In this document: positions 1 to 10,984 of the stretch, piece after piece
Layout: every line of letters starts with the position of its first letter
Numbering within the stretch: the stretch's first letter is position 1
NCBI GenBank assembly: GCA_963693085.1
Contig: OY856409.1
Location: 525,659,303 to 525,723,302, forward strand
Direction of reading: 5' to 3'
Length of the DNA stretch: 64,000 nt
DNA from: Alisma plantago-aquatica
Lineage: Eukaryota > Streptophyta > Magnoliopsida > Alismatales > Alismataceae
Notes under the pieces: generated by a model
What the model was told of the DNA's origin: nothing
Seen by the model: only the letters and a program-made list of their open reading frames with translations
The model's database searches: none
Made by a program: the position numbers and the translations under genes

Positions 1-2200
1 AAAGTTATGGAACTTAGAATCGAGACTTCCTTATCGATGTCATCTGTATAAGAGGTAAGTGGTCCATGCACATGAGTACTCATAGTCTATGTTTAATATG
101 TTTACATGTCTCCTAATAAGAGTTTCATGATCTATGTGATTTAATGTTCTAAGACTTCAATGGTAAGATTTACAAACAATATTATTCTCATATTTCTATC
201 TTTATGCAAGTGTAGATACCCAAAGTATACAATAGTGATATGTTGCTCAAAATAGTTGTGACTCGTGGACCAAGTCCATGAGAAAGTTGAAGAATCATAT
301 TCCTATAAGATTTCTTAGAAATATTTGGAAGTAATGAATATGATTTCAAGATAAGATATGCCAGTAATGTACCCATACTTAGTTGATGATTTCAAATAGC
401 TTTGTATGAAGAATGTAAGTACACCTATGTTATTAGAATTTCTCATATTTATAGTCATAGTTACGTAGTAAGATTTCAAGTAGAAACATGCCATTAAGAT
501 TTCATACATATGCAGAAATCTAAGAACTAGATTCCTTAGAATAAATAGTATCTAGAATACAAGTACAATGTAAGAATATGAATTTGAAAATATTAGGACA
601 TGGTGTACTAATAAAAGTATGTTTGGGATCAGAAGGTATTGTAAAATGAGTTTATGATGGCATTATAAGATAATGACAAATTAAGTTATGATTAGGTTGC
701 AAGACAATATTTTATGAGATTTCTATTCTGATATTTAAGGTTTAACATGTAAGTTTTTATGCAAATATTAAGGTTTAGGGTAACATCAAATTTAACAAGA
801 AGGATTGAACCACCTTGTCAGAATTCATATTTTTAGATATGTTGTACTTAAAATATGTTTATGAACCCAACTTAAGATACTTTGTATACTTAGTATTTCT
901 ATATTCATGTCAGATCCTTTCTCATAAGACATTAGACTCATTTACTATATAATTAGTATAAATGAATTAAGTTTACCAAGTCAGATTATTTGCATAAAGT
1001 TTATCCGAATAATGAGATACATGTTCAAATCCAGCAATGAATTCAATTTAGAACTTAAAAATAAGAGGTTTAGATTCAGACTTAGACTACTCACTATGTG
1101 AGTAGCCAGATTTTGAATAAAGATACATGATCTGGGTTATAGACCCAATCTCAATTGTGTTGTAATTTGACATACATATCCAAATTCTATAATAGATTCA
1201 ATTTAGATTTTAAAGAGCAGAGATTCAGATTCAAAACTAAGTACGTGTTGAGTACTCAGTTTCAGATAAGTTCAGATTCATAGTTTAGTAAAGATAGACT
1301 TAAGATAATTAATTCAAAACTTTCACATAATACATTATATAACAAGTCCTCACCAGAGAGTCTCAGGACGATTCAGAGGGTGCGTTGTGATAGACACTGC
1401 GGGTGTCACAGAGGGCATGTTATGCCAACAGAGGGTGTGTTGCACCATAGAGGACACTTCAGTGTCAACAGAGGGCAGATTGTACCAACAGAGGGTGTGT
1501 TGCACCATAGAGGACACTTCAGTGTCAATAGAGGAGGACTTATTTTATAATGGTGGCCACAAACATATAAAAATCGTAAGTAAAAGATACTTTAGATTAG
1601 AGTATGACTATAATCTCATCCATGAGTGTGATAAGAGGAATTAAGATGAGATAAGTATGACCTAGACACTTTGGTGTAGGTCATGAGACCCATGGTATAG
1701 GTCTCCAGAAAAGATAGAGTAGAAAGATAAGAGTTAAAGAAGTCAAGAGATATTATGTTTTCAGATTTTAATCAACAATTGCTATCCATTTTATAGTGTC
1801 CAAGAATATTTTGTAACATCTATTCAGTAATGTACATTTTAGAATACTCATGCCACTTACTCTAACGACTGTTTTTCCCAATGCATGACTGGGGACGCGA
1901 TGTCCGCAGGTTTGGAGTGATTGAAGAACAAAGGGACCAGCAAAGGCCTAAGAGACTTTCAAGCTTGCCTAGTGGGGTACATCTACCTAGATGATCCTGA
2001 GTATTGACATCTTTTTATTATGAACTTATGCATAAACATGATGTAGTTGTATGTTGACAAAAAGCTATGTATGCATCAATTTTACAGTTTTGCAAAGTGT
2101 TTCATTTACTTTTATTGCAATGGTTATCATGTTTGTGACACTCCCAGAAAAAAGAAAAAAAATACTTCCGCTCATGTGATATAAAAATCTGGGTGTTACA
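1..2200 (+). repeat. 5' LTR (left end outside window) of a short-interior gypsy-type LTR element
   Basis: AT-rich noncoding DNA ending in GGGTGTTACA at 2200, directly followed by a degenerate initiator tRNA-Met primer site. The last 350 bases (phrases such as CAAAGGCCTAAGAGAC and GCCTAGTGGGGTAC) resemble the R/U5 part of Tekay/Del-like gypsy LTRs. The LTR start is outside the window, because the matching second LTR begins TGTAACATCCTC at 2940 and no such start occurs in 1-2200. No coding frame of substance; the 85-codon frame at 1387-1644 is created by a 60-bp tandem repeat. Confidence 0.6.
1381..1540. repeat. 60-bp minisatellite, about 2.5 copies
   Basis: A 60-base unit starting CAGAGGGCA repeats at 1409 and 1469, with a partial unit before it. 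Each unit holds a small hairpin such as GACACTTCAGTGTC (6-bp arms, 2-base loop), and the phrase CAGAGGGTGTGTTGCACC recurs exactly. It lies inside the LTR. Confidence 0.85.
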
Positions 2201-2939
2201 ATATGGTATCCGAGCAATTTGGTAAATGGCCACTAGGCAAACATGATTCTCATAGTCACCCTAGGATGAAGATAAGAGATTAGGGTTTAGGGATAGATTC
2301 CCATAGAAAGACACAATGGCCTAGAACGACTAAGAGTTTTCACCTTAGAAGAAATAGATATGTCAGAGATAGATGTTTACCTATTCTAGGTCTCATGTTT
2401 CAACCTAACCCTAGCTAATGATGTTGCTTCTCCATTCTCAATGGTTATGGCCATCCAATTGAGAATTGAAAAGGAATTTCATAAGCACAAGACTTTTATG
2501 CATCTCTCCTTTCTTACTAGCCCATGTGGTATGTGACACATGTGTTAGTGGGTTAGTGAGGGATAGTATGTTAGGATCCCACATCTCTGGGTATGTGCCT
2601 AATCACAAAATATCTAGGAATGTAGGAATTACCTGAAGAACCCAAGGTTAGACAGTCATGTGCAACTAATATTAGGAATTCATGACATGGTTGAGGCAGA
2701 TGCCCTAAATATAGAGCCAAGTTTAGTTTCATAAACCCTAAGTATGAGTTGAGCAGTAAACCAAGGTAATAGATGATTCTCACATAAATATTTTGTGAGA
2801 ATACATTACATAGTTCCTTTCATGCAAGAGTTCGAACATAAGTGTGCCTTACAATGAATGAAAAGGTAAGTAGAACCCTAAGGTGGGTAGTAGCCTAGAG
2901 AAATTTTGAGGACAAAATTTATTTTAAGGTGGGTAGAAT
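2201..2939 (+). mobile_element. Short internal domain of the same LTR element, no pol
   Basis: Only 739 bases separate the PBS from the next LTR. No gag or pol frame survives. The right end has the gypsy hallmark GAGGACAAAATTTATTTTAAG, then a polypurine tract AAGGTGGGTAGAA (2926-2938) abutting TGTAACATCC. This is the usual end of Tekay/Del-type pol regions, so I infer a deletion derivative or a non-autonomous element. Confidence 0.65.
2204..2215 (+). promoter_or_regulatory. Primer-binding site, initiator tRNA-Met type (degenerate)
   Basis: TGGTATCCGAGC, one mismatch from the standard TGGTATCAGAGC, three bases after the LTR end at 2200. It fixes plus-strand orientation for this element. Confidence 0.75.
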
Positions 2940-3570
2940 TGTAACATCCTCAATTTCATAACTAAAGTAAGACTTTAATGTGGGGTTTTCTAGGGAAGGC
3001 ATGCCAAAGGACGTAATGAATGTAACCATGGCTAGGTATGTAATTAAGTACACAAAATGTGTAATCCAAGCCATCTAGTCAACCATTACACACATAATTA
3101 CTTGAATGTGTATGATTGTAGTAAGTTGTATATGAATATAAATGAATTATTCTTAAGAACAATAATGTGACGAAGATATAATATTATGAGCCCAGTTCAT
3201 GGTTTGAGCCTTAGACCTAGCTTAGGTCTTCATGTTATGCAACTAAAGAAATATTGATCACATGTGTCATACATGAGATTCAATTGAGTAATTATATTGA
3301 TTGGAGACTTATTTTCATGATTTGGAATACAATTAAGCTCATGGACCCTTTGAAATACTAATGTATGGGCCATGTGCCCTAGTGCCCAAATTCCAGCCCT
3401 ATTGGACCAATTAAGTTTTACAAATAGGTCCTTGAAGTACAAAATGGGAATTAAATATTTTGTGGTCATAATTATTGCTTAAAATATTTTTAGTAGAATA
3501 GTAATTAGAATATAAGATGGTGGGAGAAATTTTAGATGATTCAGATGTATATAGTGGCCTAGGTATATAT
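2940..3570 (+). repeat. 3' LTR, first 631 bases, cut off by Cassandra
   Basis: Begins TGTAACATCCTC right after the polypurine tract. It is noncoding and runs without a break to the Cassandra insertion at 3571. The rest of this LTR probably continues after 4405, where a TATA-like CTATATAGATTG (about 4450-4461) and a pyrimidine-rich leader follow, but I cannot align it with the 5' copy. Confidence 0.6.
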
Positions 3571-3625
3571 TGTAACATCCTAAGATTTGAGGCCTCAGAT
3601 AAGTTGATCTTAAAAGGAATGATTG

Positions 3626-3754
3626 GACTACCCATATCACCAAGGGCACCTCCTTTTCTGGGAGCCCATCACTAAGAACTCCATAGTTAAGCATGCTTAG
3701 CTTGGAGTAGTACTGGGATGGGTGACCTGTCGGGAAGTTGATCCTGGCATGCAC
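3626..3754 (+). promoter_or_regulatory. 5S rRNA-like Pol III promoter domain in Cassandra 5' LTR
   Basis: Resembles plant 5S rRNA over about 125 bases. Box A is AGTTAAGCATGCT (3685-3697) and the box C core GGGATGGGTGACC is at 3715-3727, with GAGTAGTACT just upstream. Plant 5S has AGTTAAGCGTGCT at box A, so this copy has one change. It is an LTR component, not a 5S rRNA gene. Confidence 0.9.
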
Positions 3755-4170
3755 GTGAGTGAGGACAAAGCGTGCAGTTAAGGCTAGTGGTGGTCTGTGG
3801 GGACATTCATCATTCCTGAAACTCTACTAGAGCCTTGGGCAGTGGGCCTGGGCATTACAAATGGTATCAGAGCCATAACCCCTCCAGTAGGTGGGGCCCA
3901 CATGGGCATGTGGCATGCCAATCTTGAGCCGTGCGGTCTAGGCATGTTGGAAAGGGCTATCTGTAGAGACGAGATGGAGCCACCCTTGCGCTGGTAGCCG
4001 TGGATGGGAGCTGGGTGTCCATGGGCCATTGTGGGTCTGCACTGAAATGGGGTCAGATTATGAGGCCATATAGTTAAGCCTTGACGAGGACATCAAGAGT
4101 CTAAGTGGGGGAGATTGTAACATCCTAGGATTTGAGGCCTCAGATAAGTTGATTTTAAAAGGAATGATTG

Positions 4171-4301
4171 GACTACCCATATCACCAAGGTGCACCTCCT
4201 TTTCCAGGAGCCCATCACTAAGAACTCCATAGTTAAGCGTGCTCAACTTGGAGTAGTACTGGGATGGGTGACCTGTCGGGAAGTTGATCCTGGAATGCAC
4301 G
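4171..4301 (+). promoter_or_regulatory. 5S rRNA-like Pol III promoter domain in Cassandra 3' LTR
   Basis: Second copy of the 5S-like domain. Its box A AGTTAAGCGTGCT (4232-4244) is the exact plant 5S form, and box C is GGGATGGGTGACC (4262-4274). Confidence 0.9.
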
Positions 4302-4405
4302 TGAGTGAGGACAAAGCACCTAGTTAAGGCTAGTGGTCGTCTGTGGGGACAGTCGTCATTCCTGAAACTCTACTAGAGCCTTGGGCAGTGGGCCTGGGCG
4401 TTACA

Positions 4406-5186
4406 GTAGTGGACTAACATACTCCTAATTTGGAGTATGGAACCACTCTATATAGATTGTCACTTGGTTCTTGTTCAATCTCTCTCTCCCTTGCTATGTA
4501 TGTTTTAGTTGCACTCAAAATTTCTATTTAGCAACCTTATCTTGTGATATAACTTGAAGGTATAATGATTTTTGTTTAAGTGCATTCAACTCTATTCACC
4601 CCTCTAGAGCATACAATCTCCCATCCTAGGATTGAATAGGTTGAATTTGTTCTCCAACTTTCCAATTACTTAGGTAGCAATGATATGTTTTCAGATACCA
4701 CACATTGCTTGTGATGTCATAAGATGGTTATGGATATTGACCACCAATGTAATTTGGGACCTATAGGGTCACACACATAGGAGGCACTTAGAATATGAGT
4801 TTACTCATGGGTAAGATTTAACTTAATTACTAATAGTGTTTAGATAATCAACTTAAACAGTGTTGGTTGTCAGTCAATTGACTAGAGTGTCTGTCGACCG
4901 ACTACTGTGCCAATCGATCGATTGGAATGTTCAATCAACCGAATGGATTACCTTTGAAATTGATTAGCTGAATCAGATACAAAATGACCAGTTTGACTGG
5001 GTCATATGATTAATAAAATGTGTAACAACGTGTATTTATTATCACATTAAAATCTAGTGTTATTGCTCCATTAACCTCATGCCAATCGATCGACTGCATA
5101 GTCCAATCAACTGTTGTGAGCAGTGTAAGGTTTTTGGTTATGACACTAGAATGTGATCAGGTAAGAGAAGCAATAACTTCAACCGA
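4406..5186. other. Noncoding AT-rich DNA with TCGA palindromes
   Basis: No gene seen. The first 200 bases may be the severed end of the LTR that starts at 2940. From 4855 to 5110 there are several perfect palindromes, including AGTCAATTGACT (4872-4883) and CAATCGATCGATTG (4911-4924), plus related GTCGACCGAC and CCAATCGATCGACTG sequences. The family is not recognised. Confidence 0.5.
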
Positions 5187-5804
5187 GTGCCTCATATTGT
5201 TCCAAAGAAATCCAGAGGTAGGTCTAGAAGAAATACCAAATCCAAACATCCTCTTTTATTGGGGAAAGGTAAGGAGAAGGTAGTTGGAACCAATGTTGAG
5301 GTGAACATAGACACCGCGGCTAGTGTCTTGGACGGTGTTTCTACTAATGCCCAAGAATTCATGGAGGTTAAAGATGTGAAATCCCTCTATTTAGGTTGAT
5401 TTTATCAGAGGACTAGATAAGGAAGATGCTACTACCAACACCATACATGACAAAAACCATTTGTTGTCCATGATCAAGTGGTAGATGAAGGTTTAGGGGG
5501 TATGTCAATACTCATAGTAGGAATCCTAGGAAAACTAGGAGCTCAGCCAAGAAGAACAAGAAGAATGCCCACCTTGGTGAAGGGTGGGACAAGCATGGTT
5601 AAATAATGTCCCTCCATGCATGGAATGTGCGAGGGGATTATCTTGAGGGAAGCCAAAAGGGAGCTTAGGAAGGCTATTATTGGAGAAGGAGTATCTCTGG
5701 TCATTTTCCTAGAAACTAGAATAAGAAGGAACGTGAAGGAAAGAGTTGACACTATTTTTCCACCTGGTTGGAGATGGAGGGAAGGACAGAGTGTGACAAA
5801 GTGA
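5187..5804 (+). pseudogene. LINE (L1-type) 5' fragment: ORF1 tail and endonuclease start
   Basis: Two coding pieces typical of a plant L1. The frame at 5187-5399 is basic and lysine/arginine-rich (KKSRGRSRRNTKSK), as at the C-terminus of plant LINE ORF1. From 5606 the ORF2 endonuclease begins with the WNVRG motif seen at the start of plant LINE exonuclease-endonuclease-phosphatase domains. After a frame change it continues as REAKRELRKAI...LVIFLETRIRR (the L-ETR region holds a metal-binding Glu). It breaks off at 5804, before the catalytic His/Asp part. Stops separate the pieces. It may belong to the same LINE as the RT part at 16440, but about 270 residues would be missing, so I treat it as a separate remnant. 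Confidence 0.6.
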
Positions 5805-7721
5805 ATATTAGCATAATTATGGATTATTACTATTTTCCATCATTATGTTCAATCATGAACTAAATTTATTTTTCTTGGCCACTTAATCAATGTTCATACT
5901 CAAATTCAAAATATGGAGATCAATGTGAATTTATAAGGTTCCCCACTCTACCTGGCCTTAATTGATCCAAAACTGAACCTAAAGGTTCTCCATTGAAACC
6001 CTAGAGAGTCTTGTAGCATCTCATCTCTTCTTTAAGGACTACCCTAAGACACTCAAGTAGATGATTATTAGGTATTTTTCTCATCTCCTCATGTGGTCCT
6101 TCTCTCATGACCATTACCACATGATTTCTCGATTATATGTAACTTATGCATGGGAAAACAAAAGTTACCAGAAATTGTGAAAGTTGATAATGATGCCATG
6201 ATCTGACCTTATTTGAAAACTCTATTTTGATATGATGATTATGGACCTAAAGCTTGCATTTGATATACTCTAATGACAAGGATAAATATGTAAAATCTCC
6301 TTTTTGGGTTAGTTTGTTCTTTTAATTTGTTATTTTATGAGTTATTATTTGTTATTGTATATGCTAGTGTGTGAGATACTTTTGGGTCACTCAAAGATGG
6401 GCACTTCAATCCTTTTACCACTGCCTACGCAGTGGGATTGGGATTGGGGTAAGAACATTTCTATGACAGTTGGTATCAGAGCATACACACTCCCATATAC
6501 TTTTACTAAATAACATCTCGAGTCCCTTGAATCCAGGAAACCCTAAAATCCATGATGGTGAAAATTGAGGTTTCTAGGATCAGGGTTCTGGCATAATTCC
6601 TCCTATCCATCTTCATGGCGGTTGAGGTTCCCCACTTACCTGGCCTTAATTGATCCATGACTAGACCTAAAGATTCTATGTTGAAACCCTAAAGAGTCTT
6701 CTAGCATCTCATATTATCTTTAAGGTATACCCTAAGACACCCATGTAGATGATGATTAGGTAGTCTTCTCATCTCCTCATGTGATCCTTCTCTCATGACT
6801 ATCACCACACGATTTCTCGATTATGGGTAACTTATGCATGGTAAACAAAAGTTAGCAAAAATTGTGAAAGTTGATAATGATGCCATTATCTGACCTTAGT
6901 TTGAAAAATTGATTTTGATTAATGAAAATTTTGAAATCAAATACTCGTGTATGACCCCTTCATATCATTGAAACTCGATTTCACCAAAACTAGACTACAT
7001 GCTCCCTATGTTTGAGATAAATGATAATAATTCATCTATGGTGTAATAAGGAGGACTTATACCTTATACCTCATTGTTGATGAGGTCTCTATCTAATTAA
7101 TGTCCATGTTTCCCTATTGTTGATTAAACCTCAAACACAGTTAAGCAAAATTTTCCCTATTTTATACACATCATGACTATGCCATCAAGTGACTAAGCCT
7201 AGAACACACAAATTCATAATGTAAGACTATGATGCAAAAGCACTTTCCCTATTGAGCATTGATGCCTTTTTTAATCTATATTTTTATATGATGATTACGG
7301 ACCTATATGTTGCACTTGATATACTTTGATGACAAGGATAAATCTGGAAAATCTCCTTTTTGGGTTAGTTTGTTCTTTAAATTTCCTGTTTTATGAGTTA
7401 TTATTTGTTATTGTATATGCTAGTATGGGAGATCCTTTTGGGCCCCTCAGACATGGGCGCTTCAATCCTTCTACCACTATCTAGGCAGTGGGATTGGGAT
7501 TGGGGTAAGAACGGTTTTGTGACAGTTGGTATCAGAGCATACACACTCCCATACACTTTAAGTAAATAACATCTTGAGTCCTTGAACCTAAAAAACCCTA
7601 AAATCCATACTGGTGAAAATTGAGGTATCTACGCTCGGGGTTCTGGCATAATTCCTCCTATTCGTCCTCACAGTGGCTAAGGTTCCCCTCTCTGCCTGGC
7701 CTTAATTGATCTAGAACTAGA

Positions 7722-9311
7722 TGATGCGATGATTTTGAGTCGCATTTATAGACATATTTTACTTGTGTTTTATGCATTTATTAGTCATTTTGGTGGTTAA
7801 TATTGCATAATTCATCTACTTTGGTCTATGATCCTTCTCTATGTCAAATCTCCCTTATTTCAGTATTTTTGAGCATAAATTATTACAAGAATATGTTTTG
7901 TTTCGGCTTATGTGGTTTCATGTTGAAATTTCAGGAAAAACAAATATCTACTGCTGTCGATACCATCGACGCGATCACAGGTTGCCAGTCGCAAGGAGCA
8001 GAAGGAAGTCGATACTAGAGACGGGAGAGTCGATGGTATCGACACACCATTAGGTTGCTGGCGAGAAGAGAATCGATGCTATCGACACAAAAGTCGATAC
8101 CATCGACAAGTGGAGCTATAGCGACACAAAAGGACAAAACCGTCGCCACAGGTTGTCGATACCATCGACCCGCGTCGATGGTATCGAGCTAGCATCAGGC
8201 GCAACAATGAAGAGAAAGAAGAATTGTCGATACTGCACAAGGTCGATACCATCGAACTGTGTCGATGGTATCGACACCGTCAGATACAAGTTTGCTTCAG
8301 ATCGATCTAAATCCGACGACTGTGATATTTTGGCGACCTAACTCGGTGATTATACCTAATGACGGCGTCCAGGAGCAAGGAATCACGTCATTAGCCGCTG
8401 CACACGTCCTGAGAAGGGGTGGAGAGAAGAACAGAGCCTAGAAGCACGCCCCAACCGTTCTGGATGTCGAAGAAGATGTTTTCCACCACCGAAAGGTGGG
8501 AGAACGCGTATTCTACGCCAAGGAGCGCTTGGATCTTTTCCGTTCAGGGGTTTCACCACTCAATCACATTTTTCTCCATGTTTCCCCTTTTCACTACCCT
8601 GTTTTGCTTTGAGATGAACATGCAGGGCTAATCCCCTTTATCTTTAGGACCGGGAGTAACCCGGGGAAGCATTGTATGATGATTTTATCATAGTAATTCA
8701 TCATTTATCTCTCAAATCCGTGGTATGAATTTATTTTCTCAATTATATTGTTATGCTTGATCACCATAATAATAATCTAATGCCCTTAATCACTTTGAAA
8801 GAAGGATTAACGGTTGAAAAGAGACGAATTTCACATTAATTGACAAATCCCTTGAACAAGGTGGTGTAAGGTTAATGGTGGATACGCAGAGGTCGATATT
8901 AATGCACCTAGTGTAGGGTATAGGTTACTACGACGGTGGAACTGACCTAGACATAGGTAGTGAATTGTACCATGACAGTGGGCAATTATGATTACAGGCC
9001 ACTACCCAGATAGAGAGATGAATCTGAATGAATATACTAGAAATTCATACAATAATAACCCGCGGTGAAACCACAATCCTAAAGATCTCCACCTGAATTG
9101 ATTAAATTAAACCTTTAATCGATTATTTTGTTTTGTTTCATTTTTTTTTAATTTTACAACAACTTCCAACTATTTAACCGGTCTAGCTGATTGTGAGTAG
9201 TTAGTAGTAGTCTCCGATAATTCAGTGTCCCTGAGTTCGAGTCGGGCCTCACACAGGCCTATATTACATTGACGCATACACTTGCGTTATACGCACGGTA
9301 AAATCGTGTCA
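7722..9311 (+). repeat. A1 5' LTR
   Basis: 1590 bp, TGATGCG...GTGTCA. It holds an array of the 15-mer palindrome in its first third and ends with the dyad TGCGTTATACGCA just before the terminus. Short frames inside it (for example 8153-8631) recur in the other LTR and show no protein similarity. No clear TATA box. Confidence 0.93.
7956..8275 (+). repeat. GTCGAT-NNN-ATCGAC palindrome array, A1 5' LTR
   Basis: About eight good copies and some degenerate ones of a 15-base dyad: 6-bp arms GTCGAT/ATCGAC around a 3-base centre, mostly ACC or its complement GGT. ACC-centred and GGT-centred copies often sit 4-5 bases apart, so neighbours can also pair into long hairpins (for example around 8157-8186 and 8250-8275). 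Each 15-mer holds two CpGs. Confidence 0.95.
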
Positions 9312-9317
9312 AGTTTT

Positions 9318-9335
9318 TGGCGCCGTTGTCGGGGA
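9318..9335 (+). promoter_or_regulatory. A1 primer-binding site, tRNA-Asp type
   Basis: TGGCGCCGTTGTCGGGGA, the Athila/Tat-type primer site, six bases after the 5' LTR. Confidence 0.9.
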
Positions 9336-9393
9336 ACGAACCCGAGTCACCCACGTGACAGGAGGGAATACTCACCACTATACTACAACAAAA

Positions 9394-10984
9394 ATGGTGC
9401 ACGTTGCTGGCGCGTCCTCTGCCCGGACGAATCCAATGGAGATCCCGGAGTTCGTTCCTCCACCGATCATGTCTATTCCGCGTCTGCAGATCATTCATCC
9501 TTCCGCAGAGGTCCGGAAGATCTACGAGGAGATTATGAAAAGGAAAATTGAGCCGACCCATTACGTCGACCGTGACATGATCCGTAACCTGTGGTTCGAT
9601 GCTAATCTGGCCTATGTGCTCAAGGGGTAAGCGAGACCCACGAGCAGGATGCCCGATGAGCTGGAATACCATGCTGATGGCCAACCATTCTTCGGTGACT
9701 GGCTGACATACAAGGAGCTGGTGGTTGAATTCATAGCATCGTTGGACATCTGCGTCGTGCCCAATGACATCATCGCCACGGACCGCGAGTGGATCAAGGG
9801 CCGTGTTTCTTTCTGGCTATACAATAATGACTACACTCTCACCCTCCGGCAGTTCAATGAAATCTACAACTGGAACCATGCGCGAACTGACTACAGGAGG
9901 CCAGACAACCAGACGGATTACGACGCTATTTTCGCCGAGCTCGTGACTGTGCCGCTAGGCAAATCTATGAGCTACCACAATGCGGCGGTAGCGGATTTCG
10001 AGCACCCGTTCGTGTGGATTCTTCACCGCATGATTTGCTCCACCCTGTTTGCTAGGGGTGATCTGTCTCTTAGCAAATTTCAAGAGACGGACCTGTTTTT
10101 CTTGCATAAATTACTGAAGTGGCAAGAGTGCAACTGGGGAGCATTTTTCTTACATCACGTGTTGGAGGTCAAGAGGAGTACGCGGAAGGCTCCAATTCAC
10201 TTTGGAGGGCTTATTAAACCACTGGCCCACTATCTTGGGCTGAATTTCTCTCAGTTGACTCCTCTCTCCAACAGAAGCAAGGTTAATTTGCAGAATCTTC
10301 ACCGCTCCAACCTCATTCTGCTGCGTGATGGACTGGTGTATGCACACTGCCACGTCAATCATGCTTATCAGGAGTGCTCGCTTCCCGACCCTGTCTTCCA
10401 CATCGAGGGTGCCCCGCATTTTCGATGTCCGGTTATTGTTATTGATGATTCAGATGAAGACGGCGGCAACGACGACAACAACAATGATGATGACGAGGCT
10501 GAAGAGGAAGAGGAGGCCTACACTCCTCTTCGCGCACGAGTGGCACCTAGGAAGCATCCTCGCATGCATCCGGGTGCATCTTCATCTTTGCAGCCTCCGC
10601 CACCACCACCTCCCTCGTAGCCAAGTGAGGATATCTACTCAATGCAAGGAATGTATGCCATGCTGCAGCATATACAGCAAATGCAGCAGCACCATACAAC
10701 AGTGTACACCGGTGTTCAGGAGATGACGAACCAGTTACTTGACAATCATAGGGCTATCTTTGAGAATGAGTGCCTCCTCCTCGACAACCAACAACATATT
10801 CATGTCAGGATGCATAGGATGGAGATGCAGTAGCAACCCTTTTATGATCATTACTGGAGCCATAACTACTTTGGGGGGGTATCCACAACCTCCACCCATG
10901 CCCCAGTATGATCTGAGTTTTCAGGGGCAGTACCCTTCCTGGGACCCCACGACCCCACAGTATCCGCCTCCGCCAGAAGAGTGA
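9394..10984 (+). pseudogene. Athila-type post-pol ORF (ORF1/env-position protein), decayed copy in A1
   Basis: ATG at 9394 starts a frame that continues, with three in-frame stops (9628-9630, 10618-10620, 10831-10833) and a one-base slip in a G run near 10873, to a final stop at 10982-10984. Landmarks in order: MEIPEF near the start, DELEYHADGQPFFG, a core SFWLYNNDYTLTLRQFNEIYNW, the block HFGGLIKPLAHYLGLNFSQL, then a very acidic D/E stretch (codons about 350-375), a proline run, and a predicted coiled-coil tail rich in Q, E and M. I recognise the core as similar to ATHILA ORF-1 proteins, which lie downstream of pol in Athila elements; their function is unknown. I see no signal peptide or membrane segment, so an envelope role is doubtful. 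In A1 it is the only gene and lies directly after the primer site. Confidence 0.75.

Larger units (their letters stand above)
3571..4405 (+). mobile_element. Cassandra: Complete Cassandra-type TRIM
   Basis: A terminal-repeat retrotransposon in miniature. Two near-identical LTRs (3571-3859, 289 bp; 4116-4405, 290 bp) both start TGTAACATCCTA. They end CATTACA and CGTTACA. The interior is 256 bases, with PBS TGGTATCAGAGCC at 3862-3874 and a purine tract GTGGGGGAGA at 4105-4114. Each LTR carries a 5S rRNA-like domain, the defining trait of Cassandra. The element encodes nothing, so the overlapping frames (for example 3797-3997) are not genes. No 5-bp target duplication is visible (TATAT on the left, GTAGT on the right). 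Mobilisation would need proteins supplied by other elements. Confidence 0.95.

Noticed and set aside
1387..1644. 85-codon frame
   Set aside because: Created by the 60-bp repeat, which is a multiple of three and free of stops; no protein features.
3626..4301. Genuine 5S rRNA genes
   Set aside because: The 5S-like domains lie inside 289-bp LTRs with PBS and PPT, lack a proper 5S start, end and T-run terminator, and are diverged outside the boxes.
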